51,710 nt of DNA from Prevotella sp. (GCA_017428055.1 JAFRRN010000010.1:1-51710); one strand, 5' to 3'. Numbered from the stretch's first letter, positions 1-15,015 are shown. Notes: generated by a model from the letters alone, not told the origin. Translations and numbers: made by a program.

Positions 1-32
1 AATCTGTAAGTTATGTATCCTTTAATAGCAAA

Positions 33-80
33 GAAAAGACCATTTTTGAACTTGATTTAGGGTTCAGAAATGGTCTTTTC
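33..80 (-). terminator. Long hairpin downstream of the clan-A hydrolase gene
   Basis: Arms 33-51 and 62-80 are complementary over 19 bp with one mismatch, around a 10-nt loop. The hairpin lies about 90 bp beyond the stop codon of the minus-strand gene at 170-2875. Read on the minus strand, its 3' arm ends in GGTCTTTTC and runs into a TTTGC stretch, so a terminator for the YfhO/hydrolase pair is plausible. The uridine tract is poor, so an RNA-stabilising 3' structure is the alternative. Nothing else is seen in positions 1-169. Confidence 0.5.
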
Positions 81-169
81 CTATTAGAAAGTTTCAATTT
101 GTGAGATTTTCAAAATAGCATTTGCATTTTGACACACCCTCATATCAAATCTAAACGATTGGGTAATTC

Positions 170-2875
170 TTACTGGATGACTTTGCGCGACGAGCCATCC
201 GATGCTTTCACGATGTTCACACCTCTCTGTGGGCTGTCTCGCTTGATGCCATTGAGGTCATAATAAGTATCTGTCGGTTGCTCGCTCATTGTCTTTCGGA
301 TATCACTTGTTGAGTCTTCCATGACCGCTTTCAACTCATCGGCTGTAAGGGCATAGTTGTAAATACGCAGGTCATCCACATATCCACGGAATCCGGGGTC
401 GTTAGTGAACTGACTCCGCGCGATGTAATTGAGTGCTGGGCGGAAGTCCCGAGGACGGATAGTGACATTGGCATTGCTCGCCACCTCCTCTCCATCGATG
501 AAGATAGAGACCTTCTCCTTGCCGATTGCCACGGCAACGTGTTTCCATACCTTCCCCGCCAACTTGCTCCTACAGTCCACCTGCTGCTCGTCGCCGCCAT
601 TCTTGATGGCGAATCGCATGATGATTCCGTTGCTCGGGGTGAGGAACATATACTCATCCGTTCCATTGCCAAAGTCGAAGATGCGTGTCCAGTTGCTGGT
701 GTTGTTCTGCCAATTCACCCACAGGGCGATGGTCATCTCCTCCATGTCTCCTACTTGATAGGGCAAGCGGACATACCCCGAGGTGATGTTCAACGCCTTG
801 CCCCCCGACTTATGCTCATCAGTAAAGACGGCGGTACTTGAATGGATAGCATCAAACCAGTTATCGGTATTGTCTTGCAGGTTGTCCTCAAACTGCCAGT
901 TGGCAACCATCCCTTTCTCGCCCGTTACCGTGGCTGTCGCCGTTTCCGAGCATTCCGACAGATTCTCCGAATAGTCAAACGCCCTTACCTTATATATATA
1001 TTCCACTCCCTGACGACAGGTATTATCTACGTAATGCGTCTGTGTCACCTTTCGCGCGATGGTATTCCATTCGCCCGTTGCCGCTTCCGCCCTCAATACC
1101 ATATATCCCACCAGGTCATCTTCTGTGTTGGCATTCCATTCCAATGCCACCGAGGCCTGTTGTCCCTTGGCGGAAAGAGCCGTGGGAGCGGCTGGTGCCT
1201 TTTGCTCACATGGTGCATCCAATGGAAGGAAGCGCCATTGCTGCAACTGCCGTGCGGCATCGGTGGTGCCAAACTTGTTCTGTCTGATATTGGTTCCATT
1301 GGCAGTAGACTTCGTCGCCAATTCGAGGTAAAGTCCACTTTCGCGGTTCTTGATATAATAGAAACCATTGCCCGCATAGACAAGATACCACTGTTCGTTG
1401 CTGGCACACCCCGCATTATAGGCAATCACATTGGCGGCATTGGTCGAGTTGTTCAACACATTGAGATACCTTCCATCGTTGACAGACGTGATTTTCAGGA
1501 AGCTATAATCACCTCCTATTCGCGGACTCACAGGTTCAACATTCCACTGCTGCAAGGTCTTGCCCGAATATGACATTTGCGAAATGTTGGTATTGCCATT
1601 CAAAACACCATTCTGCGCAACCACGCCATTGGTGGCACGGTTCATAATCTTATATTGTCCATTGATGACAGAGAGAGGCACATCCTCGCCGCTCACGATG
1701 TCAATGACCCGCTCGGCATTGGTCTGGCCGTTCTGGTAGCCATTGCCCCCTGGAATCTCCATACGGAACTCCCGTTGCGGTCCCTGCCCATCGTAATACA
1801 CCTCGCGGTCGCGTGACACGAAGAGGAAGGCGGAAGTGTTGGCCTGACGCTCCGACGAGCCGAGGAAAGCCTTGACATCGCCTGTCTCGCCATCACGGTA
1901 TACCGATGCCGATGTCCATGCGCTACGGTTCTCAGCATAGCCAATACGCGAGCCATGGTTGCTGATATGGCAAAACTCGCCACGGGCGCGGCTGTCGAAT
2001 CCCCACCATACGCCGGCCTTCATACCATATTCCGCTCCTACCATCGCCTCTCCCACGTTGTGCAATTCATCTGCATAGCCATACTTACCATCATTGGTAA
2101 CTCGTTGGAAGAAGTTGGCATAATTGTCGAAAGACCCTGCCAACTGGTGCGTATTGCCCCAATCCACGTAAGGCTTCACCCCATTATACCAACTCAATGC
2201 CTGGTCGCAATTGAGCGTATTACCCGCCGTGATGGCAATATCCTTGAATCGGGGGAATTCCTCTTTCAGCAAACGGGCTATTTCCTTCATATTGGCGATG
2301 CTCCCTTGCCCCCAATTGCTGTAATCGGGTTCGTTGAAGGGAGAGATGGCAACCACCTTCAACCGTGGGAATTTCTCTTGGATCCATTTCACATGGGCAT
2401 CTATCATCTGCGCCCAACGCCGTGTGTTGGTGTTGCCCTTCGTGCCATACCATGAGTCAATGCCCGCCTCCTGGTCTTCATTGAGGATGATTTCCACGGT
2501 GTCACTCACAATCCGCGCCAAGCGGATGCGCTCTTGGAGGGTGGTCGTCTGGTCCGTGGAAAGGACGGAGTCATTGACCAACTGGTCTTTCGTACGGAAG
2601 CTGCCGCGCACCATGGTGACATCGGCTCTCCCGATATGGTTGATGCCCTTGCGGATATTTTGCTCACTCATCCATGCCACGTCCAATCCCCAGCGCACGG
2701 GAAACAGTTTGCCAGAGTCTTGCAGGTAGAAGGGTACGGTGACATTCACCATTGTTTGAGGTGTTAGGAACATGCTCGACGAGGAGCGTTCATCTTGTGC
2801 CGATGCCAGCATGGATAGATGAAGGGCAACGACGGCAACAACTATACGTAAAAACATATTATGATATTTCTTCAT
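170..2875 (-). CDS. Secreted multidomain clan-A glycoside hydrolase candidate (TIM barrel, ricin-type lectin, FnIII, LamG-like)
   Basis: 901 residues with a signal peptide (about 1-26). Residues 35-395 look like a retaining clan GH-A TIM barrel: a strand ending in SPFNEPD would place the acid/base at E182, and GAEYG would place the nucleophile at E282. Three QxW repeats (near 443, 494 and 546) mark a ricin B-type lectin domain. A FnIII domain follows (about 560-655), then a LamG/concanavalin-like domain (about 655-865), then a short tail with the YDLNG..RGVNIV pattern found on other secreted proteins here. I cannot assign a GH family; GH30-like is a guess. It starts 11 bp after the YfhO-like gene, so the two are probably co-transcribed. 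The lectin and LamG modules suggest action on a large polymer at the cell surface or outside the cell, but the substrate is unknown. Confidence 0.8.
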   Translation of the reverse strand: MKKYHNMFLRIVVAVVALHLSMLASAQDERSSSSMFLTPQTMVNVTVPFYLQDSGKLFPVRWGLDVAWMSEQNIRKGINHIGRADVTMVRGSFRTKDQLVNDSVLSTDQTTTLQERIRLARIVSDTVEIILNEDQEAGIDSWYGTKGNTNTRRWAQMIDAHVKWIQEKFPRLKVVAISPFNEPDYSNWGQGSIANMKEIARLLKEEFPRFKDIAITAGNTLNCDQALSWYNGVKPYVDWGNTHQLAGSFDNYANFFQRVTNDGKYGYADELHNVGEAMVGAEYGMKAGVWWGFDSRARGEFCHISNHGSRIGYAENRSAWTSASVYRDGETGDVKAFLGSSERQANTSAFLFVSRDREVYYDGQGPQREFRMEIPGGNGYQNGQTNAERVIDIVSGEDVPLSVINGQYKIMNRATNGVVAQNGVLNGNTNISQMSYSGKTLQQWNVEPVSPRIGGDYSFLKITSVNDGRYLNVLNNSTNAANVIAYNAGCASNEQWYLVYAGNGFYYIKNRESGLYLELATKSTANGTNIRQNKFGTTDAARQLQQWRFLPLDAPCEQKAPAAPTALSAKGQQASVALEWNANTEDDLVGYMVLRAEAATGEWNTIARKVTQTHYVDNTCRQGVEYIYKVRAFDYSENLSECSETATATVTGEKGMVANWQFEDNLQDNTDNWFDAIHSSTAVFTDEHKSGGKALNITSGYVRLPYQVGDMEEMTIALWVNWQNNTSNWTRIFDFGNGTDEYMFLTPSNGIIMRFAIKNGGDEQQVDCRSKLAGKVWKHVAVAIGKEKVSIFIDGEEVASNANVTIRPRDFRPALNYIARSQFTNDPGFRGYVDDLRIYNYALTADELKAVMEDSTSDIRKTMSEQPTDTYYDLNGIKRDSPQRGVNIVKASDGSSRKVIQ

Positions 2876-2886
2876 AACACATCAAT

Positions 2887-5382
2887 TCAAATCTTCTCTT
2901 TTCTATTCCGATAACCAAAGAATAAGCCTAAAAGAATGGCGACGAGCAAGATACCGTAAGAAACGTATGCCATTGTCTCCGTGCGTTCCAATGACTTGGG
3001 CTTGAAAGACAGCACCACTTGGTGTTGCCCAGGTTGTATCTTCATGGCGCGGAGGATGTAATTGACACGCCCCATTTCCATGGGTTCACCGCCATCCACC
3101 GTCGCTGTCCATCCTGGGTAATAAACTTCCGAGAAGACCACTACCCCACCCTTTTGCGATTGCACGTCGTAAGTAAGTTGGTTGGGTTCGTATGCCGTAA
3201 GTGTCACAAGGGCAGAGTCATCTTCCACGGCACCATCTCCGATGATGTCCTTGAATGCCTTGTCTGCCACCGCCTCATTTCGCAAGTCCAATTGCCCTAA
3301 GGAGGCAAGTTCCTCCGTGGCGTTATCCACGTATTTCACACAATCCACAAACCAAGCGTTCCCGTAGGCGTAGGGATTCATGATAGGTACGGTCTGCCCT
3401 CCTTGCAACGGCACGATGACATATTTCATGTTGAGCATGTTCAAGACGGGATAGATGGAGTCGCCAGCCACTTGTGTCATGTCGCCGTTTGCCTCGGCAA
3501 TGGCGGGCATCATCTTCTGCATCTCTGGCGAGATATACGCCTCTATCAACTCTTGGTAGCGACGCAACTTGGCTGCATGGTAGCCTCCAATGCTCTTGTG
3601 ATAGTATGAAGTTTCGTTCTCGTTAAATGTATTTGTTGCCAAATTCAGCACACGATAATCCAATCCATCGTCCAAGAGGATTTGCTTGTCGGTGGCAGTC
3701 ATCTCTTGTGGGTTCTCGCGAACACTCCGTTCTACAAACATGCCGTCGTTCAGATACCGCTTGTTGACACTCCACATATCAATGAGACAAAGCACGGCGA
3801 TGATGCTGATCATCCAGACGGCATTGAGTTTCCTTGTCTTGTAGAGCAACAATACCAACGTGCCAATAAGGATGATAGCGAAGGAACGCCAGCAGTCGGC
3901 GGTGAAGATGGACTCACGCACGGCGCGGAGATTGGCCAACAAGGGGGAGAGTTGGTCGGCGGGGAATTGGCTCAAAGCCTGCATCTCCTGAGACGAGACG
4001 AAGTCGGAGAAGAACACTGAGGGCATCAGGGCGAAAAGCAATGCCATGCCCGCCGTCAATGCGAGGCTGAGATAGAGGTATTTGATTTTCTTGGCAAGCA
4101 GGTCAGGGTCATCCACAATCTTCTTCAATGCCATCATTGCAAGCAAGGGGATGGTAAACTCGGCAATAACCAAGATGGAAGCCACCGTGCGGAACTTGGA
4201 ATACATCGGCACGTGGTCTATGAAAAAGTCGGTGAAACCCATGAAATTCTTGCCCCACGACAACAGGAAGGAGAGGATGGTCACCGCCAACAATGCCCAT
4301 TTCATCGGTCTCTTGACGATGAAGAGTCCCAAGATGAAGAGCATCAACACGAAAGCCCCCACATAGACAGGACCACTCGTCATGGGTTGCTCGCCCCAGT
4401 ATTGGCCGATTTGTTGGTAAATGGGCATGTAGTTGGGGTCGGCTTTCTCCATCGCTTTCTCGTTGAGAGCCAAGGGAACAGACGCTCCGCCCTTTGCATT
4501 GGGTACCAATAGCGTCCATGTCTCACCAATGCCATAGCTCCATTGAGTGATATAGTCACGCTCCAGACCGCTGTCTGTCTGGTTGGCGGAGTTCTCTTTC
4601 ACCAACTCACTCTTGCCTCTCATCGACTCCTTGCTATATTGCCATGTATGATAGAGGTTGGACATATTCAAGCAAATGCCAATACCCGCTCCCACGATGC
4701 ACACAAGCGTAGCCTTGATGAATCGCGCCATTTCCCTCTCCTTGACGGCTTGTACCAGAAAAGCAATAATCATGAAGAGAATGATGAAGAGGTAATAATA
4801 GGTCATTTGCACGTGGTTGGCATTCACCTCAAAAGCGGAGAAGATTGCCGTCACGATGAATCCCTTGAGCAAATGTCCCCGATACGCCCATACCACGCCC
4901 GCAATCATCGGTGGGAGGTATGCCAATGCCATCACCTTCCAGATATGCCCTGCGGCGATGATGATAAAGAAATACGAGGAGAAAGCCCAGATGATGCTAC
5001 CCAGAATCGCTAATTCCTTTCGGAAATCAAATGCCCGCAAGAGGATATAGAACCCCAAGAGGTAGACAAAAACATACCACACATTCTCGGGCAACCATAG
5101 GTGATATGCCTTGATGGCTTTGGAGAGGATGTCGGTGCTGTTGTATGAGGGCGATGTCTGGTAGGTAGGCATCCCGCTAAAAAGCGATCCCGTCCATCGG
5201 GTGCGCTCTCCCGTCTTTTGGTAATAGGCAGCCGCCTCCTGTCCTGCCCCCCTTCCTGCCGACGAGTCGTGTTGGAAGAGTATGCGTCCCTCAATGTCTG
5301 CAGGAAAAAAATACGCAAAGGAAATAACGGCAAAAATGACGATTGCCAAAATATCTAACAGATATTTCTTCAAAAACTCCAT
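2887..5382 (-). CDS. YfhO-family polytopic membrane protein
   Basis: 831 residues. The N terminus (MEFLKKYLLDILAIVIFAV) is the first of about a dozen hydrophobic segments. The second loop contains LFSGMPTYQTSPSY, a pattern characteristic of YfhO-like proteins, which have a glycosyltransferase-C-like fold and often act in cell-surface polymer glycosylation. A soluble extracytoplasmic region (about 560-790) precedes a final transmembrane helix and a basic tail (YRNRKEKI). The length fits the family. The promoter-like box at 5419-5426 lies about 37 bp upstream and would drive this gene and the hydrolase gene behind it. The role is probably envelope glycan assembly rather than xylan breakdown, so this pair may be a neighbour of the xylan locus rather than part of it. 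The family call is firm; the substrate is unknown. Confidence 0.85.
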   Translation of the reverse strand: MEFLKKYLLDILAIVIFAVISFAYFFPADIEGRILFQHDSSAGRGAGQEAAAYYQKTGERTRWTGSLFSGMPTYQTSPSYNSTDILSKAIKAYHLWLPENVWYVFVYLLGFYILLRAFDFRKELAILGSIIWAFSSYFFIIIAAGHIWKVMALAYLPPMIAGVVWAYRGHLLKGFIVTAIFSAFEVNANHVQMTYYYLFIILFMIIAFLVQAVKEREMARFIKATLVCIVGAGIGICLNMSNLYHTWQYSKESMRGKSELVKENSANQTDSGLERDYITQWSYGIGETWTLLVPNAKGGASVPLALNEKAMEKADPNYMPIYQQIGQYWGEQPMTSGPVYVGAFVLMLFILGLFIVKRPMKWALLAVTILSFLLSWGKNFMGFTDFFIDHVPMYSKFRTVASILVIAEFTIPLLAMMALKKIVDDPDLLAKKIKYLYLSLALTAGMALLFALMPSVFFSDFVSSQEMQALSQFPADQLSPLLANLRAVRESIFTADCWRSFAIILIGTLVLLLYKTRKLNAVWMISIIAVLCLIDMWSVNKRYLNDGMFVERSVRENPQEMTATDKQILLDDGLDYRVLNLATNTFNENETSYYHKSIGGYHAAKLRRYQELIEAYISPEMQKMMPAIAEANGDMTQVAGDSIYPVLNMLNMKYVIVPLQGGQTVPIMNPYAYGNAWFVDCVKYVDNATEELASLGQLDLRNEAVADKAFKDIIGDGAVEDDSALVTLTAYEPNQLTYDVQSQKGGVVVFSEVYYPGWTATVDGGEPMEMGRVNYILRAMKIQPGQHQVVLSFKPKSLERTETMAYVSYGILLVAILLGLFFGYRNRKEKI

Positions 5383-5418
5383 AATTTAATCGTTTGGTTA
5401 TTATTCTGATTTGTTTGC

Positions 5419-5426
5419 AAAGATAA
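5419..5426 (-). promoter_or_regulatory. Bacteroidota -7 box for the YfhO-like gene
   Basis: On the minus strand this reads TATCTTTG, an exact TAnnTTTG -7 element. It sits about 37 bp upstream of the ATG at 5382. No TTTG lies at the usual 19-bp spacing, so only half of the consensus is present. Confidence 0.5.
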
Positions 5427-5507
5427 AGAAAAAAAAGGAAAATGAAGCATGAAGTATGAAGAATTGTCAAAAAAACAGAAAAGAAACATCACAAGGGAAT
5501 GAAAAGA

Positions 5508-5569
5508 CGAACACAGATTTCACGAGTCATACGAATTGAATTTTCGTTTTCTCGTGAAATCCGTGTTCG
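5508..5569. repeat. Palindromic element with 19-bp arms, possible terminator of the GH10/esterase operon
   Basis: Arms 5508-5526 and 5551-5569 pair over 19 bp with one mismatch, around a 24-nt centre that itself contains ACGAA...TTCGT. The element lies just after the stop codon of the GH10-CE1 gene, so on the minus strand it could end that operon, although only a short TTTT follows. Its sequence (CGAACACnGATTTCACGA) resembles repeats at 51402-51566, which suggests a dispersed family rather than a dedicated terminator. Confidence 0.6.
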
Positions 5570-5589
5570 CCAATCTATAATAAAAATGT

Positions 5590-7776
<2,187 letters not shown>

Positions 7777-7795
7777 TTAATAAATGTTATCCTAT

Positions 7796-11048
<3,253 letters not shown>

Positions 11049-11055
11049 AATATGA

Positions 11056-13611
11056 TTAAGGACAAATCATTATCTTCTTTCCACCTTTTATATATATGCC
11101 AGGCATCAGACACTGGGCTTTCACACGACGACCAAGGAGGTCATAAACCACATCAACTCTATCGTCTGAACATTGTATTTCATTCACTGCCGACAATTCT
11201 TTGACGATGACACGATGACGCAATGCCGACCGCACGGCATAATAGGCGGGCTTTTTGGACAACCCAGAGGTATAAAGCAAAGGATTGGAAGAATCCCGCC
11301 AACTGTCATTGTCCTTCACTCCCCATATCACAAGGTACGGACAATTATCGTTGTTGAGTACAATATCTGTGATAACACGGTAATTGCGGGCTTGCTCCTC
11401 CAAGTCTTTTTCCGATGTGGAGGGAATACCCATGTCAAGCTCGGTGATGATGCACCGCAAGCCAGCGGCGGCAAAACGCCGGATGGTATTCTCCAATTTC
11501 ACGGAATCCACGTCGCCCACAGAGAAATGACATTGCAAACCGACACCATCAATGGGGATGCCCGACCTCTTCAACCGCATGGCAAGATTATAAAAGGCAC
11601 TCGATTTCGCCTTGCCTTGCAGTTCCACGCCATAGTCATTGAGGAAGAGTAAGGCGTTGGGGTCTGCCCGATGGGCATAGACAAACGCGGAGTCGATGAA
11701 GTCCTCACCGATGGCTCGCGTCCACACGCTCTGCCGCAAGTCATAACTGTCGGGATTGGTGCGGACGGTGGTCTGGTCATCGTCCAGACATTCATTCACC
11801 ACATCCCATTCAACGACATTCCCCTTGAAATGGTTGACTACATTCGTGATGTGATTCTCCAATATCGAGAGAGCCTCCGCACGACTCCAGTTCTGGTCAT
11901 TCTTCTTTCCATCGCTCGACACCCACGTTGGCAACTGTGAATGCCACGCCAACGTATGGCCGCGCACCGTCATTAGATTACGACGGGCGAAGTTCACCAG
12001 ATTGTCCGCCCCCGAGTAGTTAAACTGTCCACGGGAGGGTTCCAGTGCGTCAAACTTCATCTCGTTCTCCGCCACAAGGAGACTGAATTGCTTGCCTATC
12101 TCCTTAGTTATCGCAAGGTTTTCGTTGGTGATGTCGGTCTTCCATGTCGAGATTGCTGTGCCGATGAGCTTGCCGTTCTTCCTTGCGTAAGTACGCAACG
12201 AGGTAGCATCGGCATTGTCGTCAATACCATCATCATAGAACGCACCCATCTGTGTCCCGTCATCGGGATTGTCATGGGGGTTAGGATCATCGGGGGTGTC
12301 ATCATCTTTAAGCGACACCAAACGTGCCACCACACGATACATCCCCTCCTCCTCATGCTCTTCCAATGCCCAAGTGTATTTCCCTGGCTTTTGTAAGCGG
12401 AACAGCCACTCGCCATCTTGGGATGCCTTTCCCTTGGCTGTAAGCAGACAGAACTCATCACCCACCTTCACGTCGGCATCCTCATTTAACGCCAATTGGA
12501 AAATGGGCATCTCATCACTTTCCACGAAGTCTTGTCCAATATGGTTATATTTGACCATGCCATCCACCGCCAATCGGTCATAATCATTGGTAGAACCAAT
12601 CTTGAAACGCAAGACCGATGAGGGACGGACATACAGATGGGCTTCCTTGGCTACAGCATAGTTCTTCAACGTAAGCGTACCAATGCCGTCAGCACCCGGC
12701 TCTATCGTGCCATAGTTGTCCACAGTACCGCCAATGCTACCCGTGCCACCAAGCAACCCTTGGTTGAAAACATAGACTATCGCCTCTTGGTTGTTTGATT
12801 TAGCACCCGTGGCACCACGAAGTTTCTTTTGTTCAGCCTCCTGACGGTCGTTCATGACAAGCACACGACCCTCCAACACACGGAGTGCACCACTAATGTA
12901 ATTGCGGTTGCCCGTAATACGGTATGTTCCTTTACCTTCCTTGATGATTCCCACCAAATGGGTGTCGCTATAGTCTGGAGGAGCTATCGTACCCGCCAAC
13001 GTGGCATCTGTTCCCAAGCAACCTACCATGAAATAGGCGGGACGGGTGCCTTTCTTCATATATCCTTGGATTATAGAGCCAGCCTCAGCCTGTAGTTCCC
13101 CTAATCGGAAACCGCTGCCGCTGGTGTGCGCCTCGCAACAGAGCGTAGACCCATCATGCAAAACGACATGGTTGTTCTCCATGGAATTGTTCACCTTGCC
13201 CGACTTGATGCCACCCTCAATGTCCTCTGCAGAGAAAGCCTTGCCGCCATGAGCCATCACCACGCCATAGAAACCCGCCGAAGACGAGTTTTCGCGGTAA
13301 GGATAGACATGCACGTCGCCCTTGAAGTTTGACCAATTGGGCCAACTCGCCCCTTTCGCCGTCCCAAGGTAACACCGCTCGCCCCCCGCATGGAGGTTGA
13401 GCGTACCCGTCCCTGAAATGGTGGAACTGAAATAGGCATATCGCGCCATCATCACGTTGACCGTCCTCGTGGAAGGCAATGAGATGGCTTGGCTGTATGA
13501 CACATAACTGGAGGAGGTGTTGTTCCCGCTAATGTCGATGGTCACGTCGTCTGCCGAAACAGACACCATGCAAGACAAGAGGATGCAAGCGGATAATAAA
13601 AACTTTTTCAT
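11056..13611 (-). CDS. GH10 endo-xylanase fused to an N-terminal autotransporter-type beta-helix
   Basis: 851 residues from the ATG at 13611, chosen because it starts the signal peptide (MKKFLLSACILLSCMVSVSA); an ATG four codons earlier is also in frame. Residues about 25-330 form a Gly/Asn-rich beta-solenoid with two passenger-type repeats (KGTYRITGNRNYISGALRV, and LGGTGSIGGTVDNYGTI). A beta domain and a very acidic Asp/Pro linker (about 435-455) follow. The GH10 domain (about 475-805) has RGHTLAWHSQ, the acid/base E607 in DVVNE and the nucleophile E724 in ITELD. The last 30 residues (VYDLLGRRV...GIYIKGGKK) look like a type IX secretion sorting tail. It heads the operon of xylan esterases. 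The beta-helix may act as an adhesin, stalk or binding domain. Confidence 0.92.
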   Translation of the reverse strand: MKKFLLSACILLSCMVSVSADDVTIDISGNNTSSSYVSYSQAISLPSTRTVNVMMARYAYFSSTISGTGTLNLHAGGERCYLGTAKGASWPNWSNFKGDVHVYPYRENSSSAGFYGVVMAHGGKAFSAEDIEGGIKSGKVNNSMENNHVVLHDGSTLCCEAHTSGSGFRLGELQAEAGSIIQGYMKKGTRPAYFMVGCLGTDATLAGTIAPPDYSDTHLVGIIKEGKGTYRITGNRNYISGALRVLEGRVLVMNDRQEAEQKKLRGATGAKSNNQEAIVYVFNQGLLGGTGSIGGTVDNYGTIEPGADGIGTLTLKNYAVAKEAHLYVRPSSVLRFKIGSTNDYDRLAVDGMVKYNHIGQDFVESDEMPIFQLALNEDADVKVGDEFCLLTAKGKASQDGEWLFRLQKPGKYTWALEEHEEEGMYRVVARLVSLKDDDTPDDPNPHDNPDDGTQMGAFYDDGIDDNADATSLRTYARKNGKLIGTAISTWKTDITNENLAITKEIGKQFSLLVAENEMKFDALEPSRGQFNYSGADNLVNFARRNLMTVRGHTLAWHSQLPTWVSSDGKKNDQNWSRAEALSILENHITNVVNHFKGNVVEWDVVNECLDDDQTTVRTNPDSYDLRQSVWTRAIGEDFIDSAFVYAHRADPNALLFLNDYGVELQGKAKSSAFYNLAMRLKRSGIPIDGVGLQCHFSVGDVDSVKLENTIRRFAAAGLRCIITELDMGIPSTSEKDLEEQARNYRVITDIVLNNDNCPYLVIWGVKDNDSWRDSSNPLLYTSGLSKKPAYYAVRSALRHRVIVKELSAVNEIQCSDDRVDVVYDLLGRRVKAQCLMPGIYIKGGKKIMICP

Positions 13612-13975
13612 CTGGGTATACAAATCATTATCTGATGAGAAGAATATTTGCGGTCCATTTCATGGAAGACGATTGCCGGCTTTTGGCAATGTTCACGATA
13701 GAATGCCACAAAATTAATGATATTATGGATAACCCACTTGTCTTTTTGTCACACATACTTTTATCCATGTTACTTTATATCTTCTCTGAACTCCATAAAA
13801 AAAAGCAATTACATGGTTTTGCGTTCCTTTCGCCCCCTTTCTTATCTCACATCTGAAGAATACACGAAACCATTCACACTTTCGTCCGATGGGCAAAAAA
13901 CGATGAAAAGGCTTGGCGCATTTCCTTTCTTTTCGTAACTTTGCCATTGATTAACTAACAAGAAAGGAGAAAACC
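13612..13975. promoter_or_regulatory. Divergent promoter region between the GH10/esterase operon and the orphan secreted gene
   Basis: This is 364 bp without a convincing gene. On the minus strand, TAATTTTG at 13716-13709 is an exact -7 box about 98 nt upstream of the GH10 start, without a matching -33 element. The leader it implies contains a small hairpin (ATTGCC at 13672-13677, GGCAAT at 13685-13690). On the plus strand a full promoter lies at 13913-13943 (listed separately). The short frames crossing this region have no coding character. Confidence 0.5.
13913..13943 (+). promoter_or_regulatory. Consensus-type promoter of the orphan secreted-protein gene
   Basis: A -33-like TTGG at 13913-13916 is separated by 19 bp from an exact -7 box TAACTTTG at 13936-13943. 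The ATG follows 32 bp downstream, preceded by AAAGGAG at 13963-13969, a stronger Shine-Dalgarno sequence than most genes here have. Confidence 0.65.
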
Positions 13976-15007
13976 ATGAAGAAAACACTATTGATAGTCC
14001 TTGATTTGTTGATGGGCACGGCTTTAACGACAGACATGATATTTGGAGCCACTCAAATAGAAAAACACAATGTACATATATCCCTATATACAGGAAAGCC
14101 TACTGATATGCCATACGCCTTTACTGACAGTATCAGGCCCGTGTTCGTACTCCCTGATGGCGAAGTGGCGAAATGGGGCTTTTCCCTCTATACATATTTG
14201 GCTGATGGGCAAGCCGAAGAATACGTGAAGACGATTGGTTACACCCAATATTTCGAACTCAACTACGACGATGTAAAATGGGTGTATGGCTCACGGGTGC
14301 AAGTGGATGGTCGTTCCTGTTTACATGGTCTTGTAAGTTATGTGACCCTGAAAGGCGCAACGAATGTCTTTGATGTGTACTTTGACCTACAGCCTCCCTC
14401 CAAGCCCCGTGTCACGGATGTTTCGTATACCTACGAGAGGGACTATACGCAGCCTTGGCCGTACCTTGAGGGCGATATGTACTTGACGGTGGAGGCAGAC
14501 GGTGCCGACCGCTATAATGTCTCCTATTCCACCGAGCCGTTCCTGTTCTCACCCCCCGATTGGTTTGGGGTAATATACGGCTTGTATGAAACCGTCACGC
14601 ATCCTGCCGTGCTACGGATTGAATTGGTGAACTGGGGCGAATATTTCTTTGTTGGTGCTGGCAACCAATATGGCTGGTCTCGTGGCGACACGCTCTGCAC
14701 CACGGACTACATTTCCGACGCAGAGCTTTTGGCGGAGATAGAGACACTTCGTCAGGAGGACTTGGGGGTTAGTGCCACGGCCTCACCCAACGACCCTGTT
14801 ATATGCCTTGGCCGTGACAGAATCACATTCAATATGGATATGGCCGACATGCTGTCGTATGATGTCCATGCCGTAACTGGCAAAAGCGTATGCCATGGAA
14901 GTTCCACTTTTGAGATTTCAACCCATGGATGGGGCAAAGGCTTATATGTCGTTTCCGTAAGGACGAGGCAGGGAAAAAAGTATATCATCAAATACAACAA
15001 GTTGTGA
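13976..15007 (+). CDS. Secreted protein of unknown function with type IX secretion-like C-terminal tail
   Basis: 343 residues. The N terminus is a signal peptide (about 1-25). The middle is rich in aromatic residues and predicted beta strand (for example TYERDYTQPWPYLEG), with no motif I recognise. A DVSYTYE...YNVSYSTE stretch (about 145-185) could be a FnIII-like or other beta-sandwich domain. The last 60 residues read SYDVHAVTGKSV...GKGLYVVSV...GKKYIIKYNKL, the classic form of a type A C-terminal sorting domain of the Bacteroidota type IX secretion system. The gene stands alone on the plus strand behind its own promoter and a good Shine-Dalgarno site, divergent from the GH10/esterase operon and 237 bp before the CE1 gene. 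A surface or secreted glycan-binding role is a guess. Confidence 0.8.
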   Translation: MKKTLLIVLDLLMGTALTTDMIFGATQIEKHNVHISLYTGKPTDMPYAFTDSIRPVFVLPDGEVAKWGFSLYTYLADGQAEEYVKTIGYTQYFELNYDDVKWVYGSRVQVDGRSCLHGLVSYVTLKGATNVFDVYFDLQPPSKPRVTDVSYTYERDYTQPWPYLEGDMYLTVEADGADRYNVSYSTEPFLFSPPDWFGVIYGLYETVTHPAVLRIELVNWGEYFFVGAGNQYGWSRGDTLCTTDYISDAELLAEIETLRQEDLGVSATASPNDPVICLGRDRITFNMDMADMLSYDVHAVTGKSVCHGSSTFEISTHGWGKGLYVVSVRTRQGKKYIIKYNKL

Positions 15008-15015
15008 GAAACATA

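Noticed and set aside
842-1573. 243-codon plus-strand frame opposite the clan-A hydrolase gene
   Set aside because: It lies entirely antisense to a well-supported gene and has no recognisable domain, signal peptide or promoter.
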